Positions 24,273 to 32,187 of a stretch of DNA of 41,847 nt are shown one piece after another. The notes beneath the pieces are model-generated. The model made no database searches. It was given only the letters and a program-made list of their open reading frames with translations, and had not been told where the DNA came from. The stretch lies in the NCBI GenBank assembly GCA_035622315.1, contig DASPVP010000161.1, positions 1 through 41,847 on the forward strand, given 5' to 3'. Every line of letters starts with the position of its first letter. The stretch's first letter is position 1. The translations under genes and the position numbers were made by a program. Origin of the DNA: JAJPHJ01 sp035622315. Its GTDB lineage: Bacteria > Vulcanimicrobiota > Vulcanimicrobiia > Eremiobacterales > Eremiobacteraceae.

Positions 24273-25463
24273 TTACTCACAAACGCCTGTTCGGTCCTGC
24301 GGAATTCTTCTAGGGCGCCGCTCGGGGCCCGTGGGAAGTGTGACGACGACCAATCCGCGACGCCCGTCACCAGCTCGGATCTCCCCGCCGTGCGCTTCCA
24401 CGAGGACCTTCGAGATCGCGATCCCTAGGCCGACGCTCCCATCGACCCCACGCGTGAACGGCCGCCCGAGGCCGCGCCGGACGGCAGCCGGGAAGCCCGG
24501 GCCCTGGTCTGCTACGGCGATGGTACAGCGTTTTCCATCGCTGCGCACCGTCACATCGACTCGACCGGCCTCGGGGGAGTGACGCACCGCGTTATCGAGG
24601 AGATTGAGCAAGACCTGATAGCAGCGGTCCTTGTCCGCGAGGATGCCTGCGCCGCCTGTGACACGGATCCTCAGGCGCTTCGCGCGTGCGCGGTCCGCGA
24701 CGCTCTCGACCGCGGCTTTGGCCAACACGCCGACATCGCAGGCAACGCGCCGCAGCACAAGGTGGCCTGCCGTCCAGGCGCCGATGTCGATCAAACCTTC
24801 CGTCAACCGCACGAGCCGCTGCGCTTCGTCGGCGATCACCTCGGCGGCGCGGCTGCACTGCGGGTCGTCCGCTGGCAGCGAGCGCAATCGTTCTGCGAAT
24901 CCCACGATCGCCGTCAGCGGCGTGCGCAGTTCGTGCGTCACGGCGGCGAGCGTGGTCGCGCGCCGCTCTTCAATCCGCGCCACCACCGCAGCGCCACGCA
25001 CGGCTTGACGAAGCGCTGCAAGCGGAGCCCCGTGGTCGAGTTCCAATACCGTCCATCCGCAGCGCAGCGTTCCGCGGTCCTCAGAACGTGAACGCGTTAG
25101 CGTCAGGGCGTCATGGACGGCCCGGCGCAACCGTTCGGCCGCGATGCCGAGATCGGCGTCGACGATCTGTGTCTTGGCCTTGCGCGCTTTAGCGATCAAG
25201 AGGGCGACGAACCACTGTGCGCCCGGCCCAGCCGCGGCTACGTCCCCCTTGCGCAGTACCGTGCCGAGAGAAGCGCGCAACGCCGCGGCGATGGCGCGTT
25301 TCTTCGCGGCTTCATGAGTCCGTTTGTGCGCGAGGCGCCGCGAGTCGGCGAACTCGACGTACAGCATCGGGATAGCAGGGCGCGTGTGCCGCAGCGGCTC
25401 GAGCCGCGCGGCCGCTTCGGCCAGATCGGGCAAGCGCGAAGCTAGATCGCGCCGGTTGATCAC
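24273..25463 (-). CDS. Cytosolic histidine kinase with a degenerate GGDEF-like N-terminus
   Basis: In this 396-residue protein, without membrane helices, the kinase core is complete. The phosphoacceptor His177 lies in AAVTHELRTPLTAIVGFAERL, the N box is LLNLLDNAVRHSPEAG, and the G boxes are VADQGPGFP and GLGIAISKVLVEAHGGEI. Residues 31-165 resemble a GGDEF domain in order (IPMLYVEFAD; TVLRKGDVAAAGP-x; ending LRQAVRGAAVVARI). However, the GGDEF position reads GPGAQWF, so cyclase activity is unlikely and it may act as a sensor or nucleotide-binding domain. It is coupled by four bases to the response regulator. Confidence 0.88.
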   Translation of the reverse strand: MINRRDLASRLPDLAEAAARLEPLRHTRPAIPMLYVEFADSRRLAHKRTHEAAKKRAIAAALRASLGTVLRKGDVAAAGPGAQWFVALLIAKARKAKTQIVDADLGIAAERLRRAVHDALTLTRSRSEDRGTLRCGWTVLELDHGAPLAALRQAVRGAAVVARIEERRATTLAAVTHELRTPLTAIVGFAERLRSLPADDPQCSRAAEVIADEAQRLVRLTEGLIDIGAWTAGHLVLRRVACDVGVLAKAAVESVADRARAKRLRIRVTGGAGILADKDRCYQVLLNLLDNAVRHSPEAGRVDVTVRSDGKRCTIAVADQGPGFPAAVRRGLGRPFTRGVDGSVGLGIAISKVLVEAHGGEIRAGDGRRGLVVVTLPTGPERRPRRIPQDRTGVCE

Positions 25464-26170
25464 TCGGGAGCCGTGAACTTGTATCCGAGTCCGAAAACGG
25501 TGTGCAGGTAACGGGGATGGGCGGCCGGATCGCCAAGCGCGCGGCGGATCCGGCGCACGTGCACGTCGACCGTGCGCGGATCGCCCTCAAAGTCGAAACC
25601 CCATACCGCCTCGATGAGCTGGTCGCGAGTGAACACGTGTCCTTCGTGTCGGGCGAACAACCACAAGAGGTCGAACTCGCGCGGCTTGAGCCGGACCGGA
25701 CGACCGGCGACGAACACCTCGCGGCGGTCGGCATCCACGCTCACTTCGCCGATGGTTCTGGTCTTTGCGGGGGCAGGCGGTTCAACGCGGCTGCGCCGCA
25801 GCACCGCGCGCAGGCGCGCGACGAACTCGCGCGGCGAGAACGGTTTGGCGATGTAGTCGTCGGCACCGATCTCGAGACCCACGACCTTGTCCACTTCGTC
25901 CGTGCGCGCCGACACCACGATGATGGGCGCGTTGCTCTCTTTGCGCAGCGCGCGGCAGACCTCAAATCCATCGAGACCAGGCAGCCCGATGTCGAGCACG
26001 ATGACGTCGGGCCCATACTGCCGCGCGCGCCGCAGCGCTGCAAGGCCATCCGGTGCGGTCACGACGCTGAAGCCTTCGGTGGCGAGCGCATCGCCCAAGA
26101 GCTCCGCCACGTGCGGCTCGTCGTCGACGACCAAAGCGCACCCGCGCGCACCCACGGTGGTAGCCTTCAC
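25460..26170 (-). CDS. OmpR/PhoB-family response regulator
   Basis: This 236-residue protein has a receiver domain with acidic pocket VVDDEPH, phosphoacceptor Asp60 in VIVLDIGLPGLDGF, and conserved Lys in DDYIAKPFSPREFV. A winged-helix DNA-binding domain follows (RPVRLKPREFDLLWLFARHEGHVFTR, then VHVRRIRRALGD). It should bind DNA as a dimer when phosphorylated by the downstream kinase. The start is GTG 26170, whose GTGA overlaps the pgeF stop. The frame extends upstream only over pgeF coding sequence. Its target genes are not evident here. Confidence 0.93.
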   Translation of the reverse strand: MKATTVGARGCALVVDDEPHVAELLGDALATEGFSVVTAPDGLAALRRARQYGPDVIVLDIGLPGLDGFEVCRALRKESNAPIIVVSARTDEVDKVVGLEIGADDYIAKPFSPREFVARLRAVLRRSRVEPPAPAKTRTIGEVSVDADRREVFVAGRPVRLKPREFDLLWLFARHEGHVFTRDQLIEAVWGFDFEGDPRTVDVHVRRIRRALGDPAAHPRYLHTVFGLGYKFTAPE

Positions 26171-26949
26171 GATCTGCGCGTCGCGACCGCGACCATCAGT
26201 GGTCCGCCGGCGCCGTTGCGCCGGTATGAGTGGAATAACTGTTCTTCGCAGCGCGTGCACGCGGTTGATGCGAAAATCTCCTCACCTCGCACGCCTGCGT
26301 CGATCAGCTGCGCCTCGATCGCGGTGGCAAGATCGAGGGCAAAGGCGTCGTCACGCTTGCGCGCTACGCGCAACTGTGCCCCTGGTTTGACGGACTTTGG
26401 CCAACGAGAGAAACGCTCGCCCACTTCAGGTCCTACCTCGAAACAACACGGTTGCAGATGCGGTCCAATGGCGGCGATCAGGTCTTGCGCCCGAGATCCA
26501 GCTCGGCGCAAGGCTGCCACCGCATACGATGCGATGCCTGCGCTCACCCCTCGCCAGCCCGCATGGATGAGCGCGAACCGTTGGCTGCGCGTGTCCGCAA
26601 GCCAGACCGGGGCGCAGTCGGCGGCTTTGACGGAGAGGACGACGTCGGGCGTCTGCGACCACATGCCGTCCGCCGACCCCGCCGCAATCGGCGGGACCTG
26701 CGCGACATCGGTACCGTGAACCTGTTCAGTCTGGGCAAGCTGTTCGCTCTGAAGACCGAAACCCTCGAGCCACGCCGCGACCTCTTCCGGCGAGCGGGCA
26801 TTGACGCTCTTCGTGCTCATCATCGCGATGACGCCGGCGCTCGCGAGCCTGGGCGCGAAGACCGCTGCCTGTCCTTTTTCACGTTCGACCACGATGAACC
26901 CAGAGCCCAGTTCGCGCGCTCGCGCATCGTTGCGCGCGCTCGCCTTCAC
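26167..26949 (-). CDS. pgeF: PgeF/YfiH-family purine nucleoside or peptidoglycan-editing factor
   Basis: This 260-residue DUF152 (laccase-domain) protein has the conserved metal-site motifs EQVHGTDV, KAADCAPVWLAD, HAGWRGVSAGI and IGPHLQPCCFEVG. Family members oxidise phenols in vitro, act as purine nucleoside phosphorylases/adenosine deaminases, and affect peptidoglycan composition in E. coli, so the exact role is open. The Cys and His ligands appear intact. It overlaps the recX stop by four bases and the response-regulator start by four bases, so recX, pgeF and the two-component system form one coupled unit. Confidence 0.93.
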   Translation of the reverse strand: MKASARNDARARELGSGFIVVEREKGQAAVFAPRLASAGVIAMMSTKSVNARSPEEVAAWLEGFGLQSEQLAQTEQVHGTDVAQVPPIAAGSADGMWSQTPDVVLSVKAADCAPVWLADTRSQRFALIHAGWRGVSAGIASYAVAALRRAGSRAQDLIAAIGPHLQPCCFEVGPEVGERFSRWPKSVKPGAQLRVARKRDDAFALDLATAIEAQLIDAGVRGEEIFASTACTRCEEQLFHSYRRNGAGGPLMVAVATRRS

Positions 26950-27449
26950 GACAAGTCTTCCAGCTCGCCAAGAGGCGGACGCTCGTGCGCGCGGCGCCGC
27001 AGCGCGCGCGCGACTGCCGAAGGAGCGTAGCCGAGCGCGTAGAGCCGACGGGCAAGCCGATCGAAACGCTCCCCGGGTTTAGACATCTCGAACTTCGCGA
27101 TGGCGCGGTCCAGCCGTTCGTCCTCGCCCGTTGCGGCTTGAGCCGCCATCTCGCGCGCGAGCTCTCCGTCGATGCCTTGTTTGATCAATTCACGGACTAG
27201 ACGCATCTGGCCCACAGGCTTGCGCTCGATCGCGTTCGCGACGAAGAGCTGGGCGAACGTCCGGTCATCAAGATAACGACGGGTTTCGCATTCCGCGACG
27301 GTCTCGCGCACCACATCCTCTGCGAATCCGCGGTCGCGGAGCTTCTTGGCGAGTTGCGCGCGGGTCAGCCGTTTGGCGGCGAGCAAGCGTAGCGCCGTGA
27401 GAAAGACCGGCTTGGGAGGCCGCGGCGCATCGCCCCCGGATGTGGACAC
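26946..27449 (-). CDS. recX: RecX, regulator of RecA
   Basis: This 167-residue, basic protein has three helical repeats. The first includes LRLLAAKRLTRAQLAKKLRDRGF, the second CETRRYLDDRTFAQLFVANAIERK, and the third RLYALGYAPSAVARALRR. RecX binds RecA filaments and blocks extension or activity. The start is GTG 27449, eleven bases after the recA stop; the longer frame lies within recA. Position directly after recA is the classical arrangement. Confidence 0.93.
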   Translation of the reverse strand: MSTSGGDAPRPPKPVFLTALRLLAAKRLTRAQLAKKLRDRGFAEDVVRETVAECETRRYLDDRTFAQLFVANAIERKPVGQMRLVRELIKQGIDGELAREMAAQAATGEDERLDRAIAKFEMSKPGERFDRLARRLYALGYAPSAVARALRRRAHERPPLGELEDLS

Positions 27450-27459
27450 GAGGGCTCGG

Positions 27460-28503
27460 TTATTCTGAGACGATCGCGTACCGAGGCGAGCCGTTTTCGG
27501 CCGGGCCGCCCTGGCGGACGAAGGTGGCGCGGATCTTCTCTTCAATTGCGTCGGCGATCTCGGGATGTTCCTCGAGATAGACCTTCGCGTTCTCGCGTCC
27601 CTGACCGATGCGCGTGTCGCCGTACGTGTACCACGAGCCGCTCTTGCCGACGATCTCGTGTTTGAGCCCGAGATCGATGAGGTCGCCCGTGCGGCTGATC
27701 CCCTTGCCGTACATGATGTCGAACTCGGCGACTTGGAAGGGCGGCGCAACTTTGTTCTTGACCACCTTCACCCGTGTGCGCGAGCCCACGGGATCCGTGC
27801 CGCTCTTGATCTGCTCGAGCTTGCGGATATCCATGCGGACCGAGGCGTAGAACTTCAACGCACGTCCGCCGCTCGTGGTCTCCGGGTTGCCAAACATCAC
27901 CCCGACCTTCTCGCGGATCTGGTTGATGAAGATCATGGTGGTGCGCGATTTGCTGATGGCCGCGGTGAGCTTGCGCAGCGCCTGCGACATGAGGCGGGCC
28001 TGAAGACCGACGTGGGCGTCTCCCATGTCGCCTTCGATCTCTGCCTTGGGGACAAGGGCTGCCACCGAGTCGATCACCACGGCATCCACAGCGTTCGAGC
28101 GGACGAGCATCTCCGCGATGTCGAGGGCCTGTTCGCCTGTGTCAGGCTGCGAGATGAGGAGGTTGTCGAGGTCGACGCCGAGATTGCGGGCGTAGGCGGG
28201 ATCGAGGGCGTGCTCCACGTCGATGAAGGCGGCCACGCCGCCGGCTTTTTGCGCTTCGGCGATGACGTGTAGGGTGAGCGTCGTCTTACCTGACGACTCC
28301 GGACCGTAGATCTCCACGACCCGGCCGCGCGGCAAGCCCCCGACGCCCAGCGCCACGTCGAGCGAGATCGAGCCGGTGGGGATGACCTCGATCTGCATGT
28401 TCGCCGCGGCCTCGCCGAGCTTCATGATGGAGCCCTTGCCGAATTGGCGCTCGATCTGGGCCAGGGCGGTCTCGAGGGCTTTATCCTTCTCTTTATCCGA
28501 CAA
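27460..28503 (-). CDS. recA: RecA recombinase
   Basis: This 347-residue protein forms filaments for homologous recombination and SOS signalling. Walker A GPESSGKT (67-74), DIRKLEQIKSGTDPVGSRT, loop-2-region NQIREKVGVMFGNPETTSGGRALKF, and MYGKGISRTGDLIDLGL are all intact. No intein is seen. The initiation codon is TTG (28503-28501), with GAGGAG six to eleven bases upstream. No close match to the canonical LexA box was found in the 65-base upstream gap. It is the first gene of the recX-pgeF-two-component run. Confidence 0.98.
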   Translation of the reverse strand: MSDKEKDKALETALAQIERQFGKGSIMKLGEAAANMQIEVIPTGSISLDVALGVGGLPRGRVVEIYGPESSGKTTLTLHVIAEAQKAGGVAAFIDVEHALDPAYARNLGVDLDNLLISQPDTGEQALDIAEMLVRSNAVDAVVIDSVAALVPKAEIEGDMGDAHVGLQARLMSQALRKLTAAISKSRTTMIFINQIREKVGVMFGNPETTSGGRALKFYASVRMDIRKLEQIKSGTDPVGSRTRVKVVKNKVAPPFQVAEFDIMYGKGISRTGDLIDLGLKHEIVGKSGSWYTYGDTRIGQGRENAKVYLEEHPEIADAIEEKIRATFVRQGGPAENGSPRYAIVSE

Positions 28504-28568
28504 CGTGCTCTCCTCGTCTCACAGAAGCTCGCGGACATCGCGGAACGATGTGCGCTCGCCCGTACATT

Positions 28569-29477
28569 TCAAAAGAGGGCATCGACATACCCTCGCGGAT
28601 CGAACGGACGCAGTTGATCGACCTTTTCGCCGAAGCCGACGTATTTCACCGGCAGATCGACTTGGTCCATGATCGCGACGATTATCCCGCCTTTCGCCGT
28701 CCCGTCTAGTTTTGTGAGGACGATGCCCGTCAGCTCAATCGCTTCGTGGAAGAGACGCGCTTGCGACAAAGCGTTCTGTCCGGTGCTCGCGTCCAAGACG
28801 AGCAGCGTCTCGTGCGGTGCGCCCGAGACTTCGCGCGCCACGATGCGCCGGATCTTCTTCAGCTCTTCCATAAGGTTGTGCTTGGTCTGCAGCCTGCCGG
28901 CGGTGTCGATGAGCACCACGTCCGTGCCACGGGCCTTGGCGGCGGTCAAGCCATCGAAGACGACGGCTGCCGGGTCGGCGCCCTCGGTGTGGCGCACGAG
29001 GTCTGCCCCCGACCGCTGGGCCCAGATGGCGAGCTGGTCCGCCGCAGCTGCGCGGAAGGTGTCGGCGGCGACCAGCAGCACCGAGCGCTTTCTGGCCGTT
29101 TCTTGGGCAGCGAGCTTGCCGATCGTCGTCGTCTTGCCCGACCCATTGACCCCGACCACGAGGACCACGTGAGGCTTGGTCGCGACGTCGACCGGAGCGA
29201 TCCGTGGGTGCTGGACGTACTCGGCAACATCCGATTTGAAGACGCGGATCACGTCGGCCGCACGCGTGAGGTTTTGCTGCTGCGCAGCGACTTTGAGCTG
29301 CTTGACGATGGACTCAGTCGTGGCGACGCCGAAATCCGCGCCGATGAGCGTCTCTTCGAGGCGCTCCCAGAACTCGTCGTCTACCAGCTGGCGCCCTAGA
29401 AGCGCGTTCAGATGCCCCGCAAGGCTGTTCCGGGTCTTCTCCAGGCCATCGCGAAACGCGGCGAACCATTGCTGCAT
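28569..29477 (-). CDS. ftsY: FtsY, SRP receptor GTPase
   Basis: This 302-residue protein has the SRP-receptor NG domain: the N helices at residues 1-85, then P-loop VVGVNGSGKTTTIGKLA (about 107-123), ADTFRAAAADQL, DTAGRLQTKHNLM, VLTKLDGTAKGG and VGFGEKVDQLRPFD. There is little acidic A domain, as in many lineages. FtsY receives ribosome-SRP complexes at the membrane. The start ATG 29477 has no clear ribosome site. A tandem REP array lies 54-192 bases upstream and recA follows after a 65-base gap. Confidence 0.97.
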   Translation of the reverse strand: MQQWFAAFRDGLEKTRNSLAGHLNALLGRQLVDDEFWERLEETLIGADFGVATTESIVKQLKVAAQQQNLTRAADVIRVFKSDVAEYVQHPRIAPVDVATKPHVVLVVGVNGSGKTTTIGKLAAQETARKRSVLLVAADTFRAAAADQLAIWAQRSGADLVRHTEGADPAAVVFDGLTAAKARGTDVVLIDTAGRLQTKHNLMEELKKIRRIVAREVSGAPHETLLVLDASTGQNALSQARLFHEAIELTGIVLTKLDGTAKGGIIVAIMDQVDLPVKYVGFGEKVDQLRPFDPRGYVDALF

Positions 29478-29530
29478 GGCGACGGCCTGTTCGTGGCGAC
29501 CTGGGCCAGGGCCCGCAACGCCCTTGGTGA

Positions 29531-29669
29531 GGGGCGATTTGCAATCGCCCCCTACATGACGTGCAAGAGAGCGATTTGCAATCGCCCCCTACATGACGTG
29601 CAAGAGAGCGATTTGCAATCGCCCCCTACATGACGTGCAAGAGGGCGATTTTGCAATCGCCCCCTACAG
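29531..29669 (+). repeat. Four-copy 37-bp tandem array of REP-like palindromes
   Basis: Core starts at 29534, 29571, 29608 and 29645 are exactly 37 bases apart. Each unit is GCGATTTGCA-ATCGCCCCCT-ACA plus the linker TGACGTGCAAGAG-A. The last copy has an extra T in the loop and ends ACAGGG. The arms AATCG and CGATT pair in each unit. It lies between sigma-factor and ftsY coding sequences, in the ftsY leader direction. Confidence 0.95.
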
Positions 29670-29691
29670 GGTCTAGACGCGAAGAAGTCGG

Positions 29692-30567
29692 TCAGCCGGA
29701 TGCGGCGCGCGGAGTGTGGTGGTGCGGCTGCGAGGAGTGCGCCGGGTGGCCCGCCTGCGGCTTCTTGCGCACGTACTTCTGCTTGATCGTGGGGTCGCCT
29801 TCGCGATATCCCATGTCCATCTGCAGCACGCGCAATTTGGAGCGCAGCCGGATCACCGCTTGCGCGTGGATCTGCGAGACGCGCGATTCCGAAACTTCCA
29901 AGACGTTCTTGATCTCTTTGAGTGTGAGCCCCTCGAAATAGTAGAGGGTGATGACGGTACGCTCTTGGGGCGGCAGGCTCTCGACGGCTTGGGCGAGCGT
30001 GCTCTTCACCTCGGTCGTCTCGAGCAGGTGCGTGGCGTCGGGTCCGCCATCGCGCAACGTATCGAGGAGCGCGACGTCGTGGCCCTTTTCGTTCGGTAGG
30101 AACTCCTCGAGCGAGAGGATCGCCGTGCCCCGGATCTTGAGCAGCAGCGTGTGATAATCTTTGAGTGGGATCCCGAGCGCTTTGGCGACTTCGTGCTCGT
30201 CCGGCACGCGCGCGATGCGGTTCTCGAGCTCGGCGAAAACGCGCTCGAGCTCGCGCGCCTTTTGGCGCACAGCCCTGGGCACCCAATCCAGCGCGCGCAG
30301 CGCGTCGAGGATGGCGCCGTTGATGCGGGTGATCGCGTACGTCTCGAACTTGACGCCGCGCGTGTCGTCGTACTTCCCGATCGCGTCGATCAAGCCGAGG
30401 ATGCCCTCGTTGATGAGGTCATCGATCTCCACGTGCGGCGGAAGATTCACCGAGATGCGGCCAGCCACGTATTTGACGAGGTGCAGGTACTTGTGGATGA
30501 TCTCTTCGCGGCTGAGCGGCACGCCACCGATGATGCAGAGGTCTTGCGGCTTGGCCCGGGTGGTCAT
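29692..30567 (-). CDS. FliA/WhiG-family RNA polymerase sigma factor
   Basis: In this 291-residue sigma-70-type factor, region 2 contains YLHLVKYVAGRI, EIDDLINEGILGLIDAIGKYD and RGVKFETYAITRINGAI. The stretch DALRALDWVPRAVRQKAREL is typical of the FliA/WhiG branch. Region 4 is LPPQERTVITLYYFEGLTLKEIKNVLEVSESRVSQIHAQA. A His-rich tail (HPAHSSQPHHHTP) is unusual. FliA directs late flagellar genes and WhiG directs Streptomyces sporulation genes. Either role is possible. Its start overlaps the BldC-like gene by four bases. Confidence 0.94.
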   Translation of the reverse strand: MTTRAKPQDLCIIGGVPLSREEIIHKYLHLVKYVAGRISVNLPPHVEIDDLINEGILGLIDAIGKYDDTRGVKFETYAITRINGAILDALRALDWVPRAVRQKARELERVFAELENRIARVPDEHEVAKALGIPLKDYHTLLLKIRGTAILSLEEFLPNEKGHDVALLDTLRDGGPDATHLLETTEVKSTLAQAVESLPPQERTVITLYYFEGLTLKEIKNVLEVSESRVSQIHAQAVIRLRSKLRVLQMDMGYREGDPTIKQKYVRKKPQAGHPAHSSQPHHHTPRAASG

Positions 30568-30818
30568 CGGTTGCCGCGCGCAGTCGAGCCGCTCTTCGCG
30601 CGCGTTCCTTTGGGCTGCCGGGACTTCATGAGGTTGCTGAGCGCTTCACGCCGGAAGCGGTATTGGCCGCCCGGCGTCTTGATCGCGTCGAGGAGACCTT
30701 CGCGCGCCCAGCGACGGATCGCAGCATCGGTCATGTTCAGCGCACGCGCGACCTCGCCTGAGGTGACCCAGGACTTCTCCGATCGCTCCGTCCGCGCGCC
30801 GCGCCGTGTGCCGGCCAT
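30564..30818 (-). CDS. BldC-like MerR-family HTH regulator
   Basis: This is an 84-residue protein. The MerR-like winged helix reads SWVTSGEVARALNMTDAAIRRW, then AREGLLDAIKTPGGQYRFRREAL, as in BldC and excisionase-type proteins. Basic tails follow. There is no effector domain. BldC in Streptomyces binds direct repeats as head-to-tail oligomers. I start at ATG 30818 with GAGGAG upstream; a longer ATG start (30866) would add 16 residues. The gene is coupled to the sigma factor, so the two may be made together or act on shared promoters. Confidence 0.85.
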   Translation of the reverse strand: MAGTRRGARTERSEKSWVTSGEVARALNMTDAAIRRWAREGLLDAIKTPGGQYRFRREALSNLMKSRQPKGTRAKSGSTARGNR

Positions 30819-30917
30819 CCTTGTGCGCTCCTCTGCGGGGACATGCGACGACGCGTGCATCATCATACGACACGATAAAGCAGCGACCCCCGACGCATCC
30901 CCCGCGCCAGGCGCCGC

Positions 30918-30984
30918 TTTTTATCCATAATTACGGTTTTACCCTTTTTTCCTATTGTAGGCTTTTTTTGGCTTTTTCGGTCTT
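30918..30984. other. AT-rich tract with GGCTTTT direct repeats
   Basis: This short low-GC stretch in a GC-rich context reads, on the plus strand, repeated GGCTTTT-type blocks (near 30959, 30969 and 30990) with runs of six or seven T (about 30944-30949 and 30962-30968). On the minus strand it is A-rich, upstream of the BldC-like gene and just past the FHA gene. It might act as an UP element, a BldC binding region or a curved-DNA site. No function is shown. Confidence 0.4.
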
Positions 30985-31590
30985 TTAACGGCTTTCGGCG
31001 CCAACCTTAAGGCCCGGGCTTTGGGCCGTAACCCCGCTTTGGGCCTCAGTCCAGAAGATGCAGCGCACCTCCCCGAACGTGATCTGATCGCCATCGCGCA
31101 GCAAGGTTTGGGCGTGCGGCTGCAGGCGTTGGACGCCGTTAAGGTACGTGCCGTTGACGCTCTCAAGATCCTCGACGACAAAACCGCCGCGTTTTCGCAG
31201 GATGAAGGCGTGGCGCCGGGACACGAGCCGGTTCGGGTCGACATCCGTGAAGTCCACGTCCGGTGCGACCCCATCCACGGGCGAGGACCGGCCGATGAGC
31301 GCCGCGTCTTTTTCGATCCAGAACTCAGCGATGCCGCCGCTGCCAGCCTCGACGATCAACTGGGCGCGGGCGGCAGCCGGGACCAGGCGCCGCGTGATGT
31401 CCTCGTCGACGTCCGCCAGGGTCTCCGGGAGCTCTTCGCCGCAGACCTTGCAATATGTGTTGCCCGCCTCGTTGCGGGCAAAGCAACGCTCGCAGACGCG
31501 TGATCCGCGTTGCTCGCGGTTCAGCGTCGGCCGTCGAATGCTAGCGTCTTGTGTTTCCTGGCTCTTGCTCTGCAAGGTCTTGCTCACCAT
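30985..31590 (-). CDS. Zinc-ribbon and FHA-domain protein
   Basis: This 201-residue protein has a zinc ribbon at residues 33-51 (CERCFARNEAGNTYCKVCGEE; CxxC...CxxC), a linker, and an FHA domain with phosphothreonine-binding marks: ALIGRSS, VSRRHAFILRK and ESVNGTYLNG. FHA domains bind phosphothreonine peptides from Ser/Thr kinases. No kinase is in the window. Start ATG 31588-31590 lacks a clear ribosome site. The gene stands 166 bases upstream of the BldC-like/sigma pair on the same strand. Confidence 0.88.
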   Translation of the reverse strand: MVSKTLQSKSQETQDASIRRPTLNREQRGSRVCERCFARNEAGNTYCKVCGEELPETLADVDEDITRRLVPAAARAQLIVEAGSGGIAEFWIEKDAALIGRSSPVDGVAPDVDFTDVDPNRLVSRRHAFILRKRGGFVVEDLESVNGTYLNGVQRLQPHAQTLLRDGDQITFGEVRCIFWTEAQSGVTAQSPGLKVGAESR

Positions 31591-31716
31591 GCGTGGGGGC
31601 TGCGTGGAGATTGCTCATATACTAGCATGTGGTGCCGTATGCAGCGGTGACGGCAGGCACTCAAAACAGCTCTTGCCGCTGGAAGTCGGAGCGGCCGGGA
31701 CGCCGCGTGTGGGCGG

Positions 31717-32076
31717 TTAGGCGGGTGGTGGTCCGAAAGTGGCTACTAGCCCCCCAACTCCGTTCCTGAGGTCCCGCGCCAAGCCCGCAGCGCGTGCCAA
31801 CCTTGGTACGGAGATGCGGACGAGCGGCGACAAGTCCTCGCTCATCTTCGATCGCATGATGGCGCCGAGCGCGTAGCAGGCGAGGGCCGCGATGATCAGA
31901 CCGACGATCGCCAAGATCCTCGAAACCTCTTCTGCAAGCGGCCGATCTGTCTCGCCATCCGAGGCCCCGTGGTCACCGTGACGCGTGAAGAGGTGCGGAT
32001 GCGACTGTCTGAGGCGCTGCCCCAAATCGCGATCGTCTAGCGCCTCGAGCGGATCGACCGGCGGCGAAGGTCGCAA
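31717..32076 (-). CDS. Doubtful small single-pass membrane protein
   Basis: This 119-residue open frame has one strong hydrophobic helix (about residues 53-75, ILAIVGLIIAALACYALGAIM) between polar ends, and no recognised family. It would start with TTG 32076, with GGAGG about eleven bases upstream, longer than ideal. The membrane segment is the main evidence for a real gene. The surrounding 31591-31716 and 32077-32187 hold nothing else I can identify. Confidence 0.45.
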   Translation of the reverse strand: MRPSPPVDPLEALDDRDLGQRLRQSHPHLFTRHGDHGASDGETDRPLAEEVSRILAIVGLIIAALACYALGAIMRSKMSEDLSPLVRISVPRLARAAGLARDLRNGVGGLVATFGPPPA

Positions 32077-32187
32077 AGCTATCGTGCCCTCCAGCTCTCG
32101 CAGACCGGGAAGTCCTACGGCCCCTTTGCTTCATCCTATCGCCGCCGCCTCAGACCTAGCTGAGATTGCTGTGAAACGGCCTCTCCG

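Noticed and set aside
28504..28568. A LexA/SOS box upstream of recA
   Set aside because: GAGC and GTTC half-sites occur but with wrong spacing and mismatches to CGAAC-N4-GTTCG.
29531..29669. The tandem repeats as a CRISPR array
   Set aside because: The spacers are identical 11-base linkers, not unique, repeats are themselves palindromes, and no cas genes are near.
29552..30286. A minus-strand open frame over the sigma gene and repeat array
   Set aside because: It is in a different frame to the clear sigma factor and its C-terminal part is translated repeat sequence.
30939..31274. A frameshifted FHA-gene extension with a lysine-rich tail
   Set aside because: The alternative frame runs through the A-rich tract, which gives lysines by composition. 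No slippery site precedes the FHA stop in the needed frame.
31591..31716. A promoter for the FHA gene with TATATACT-like sequence
   Set aside because: A -10-like element is visible, but no -35 element at 16-18 bases; not enough to call.
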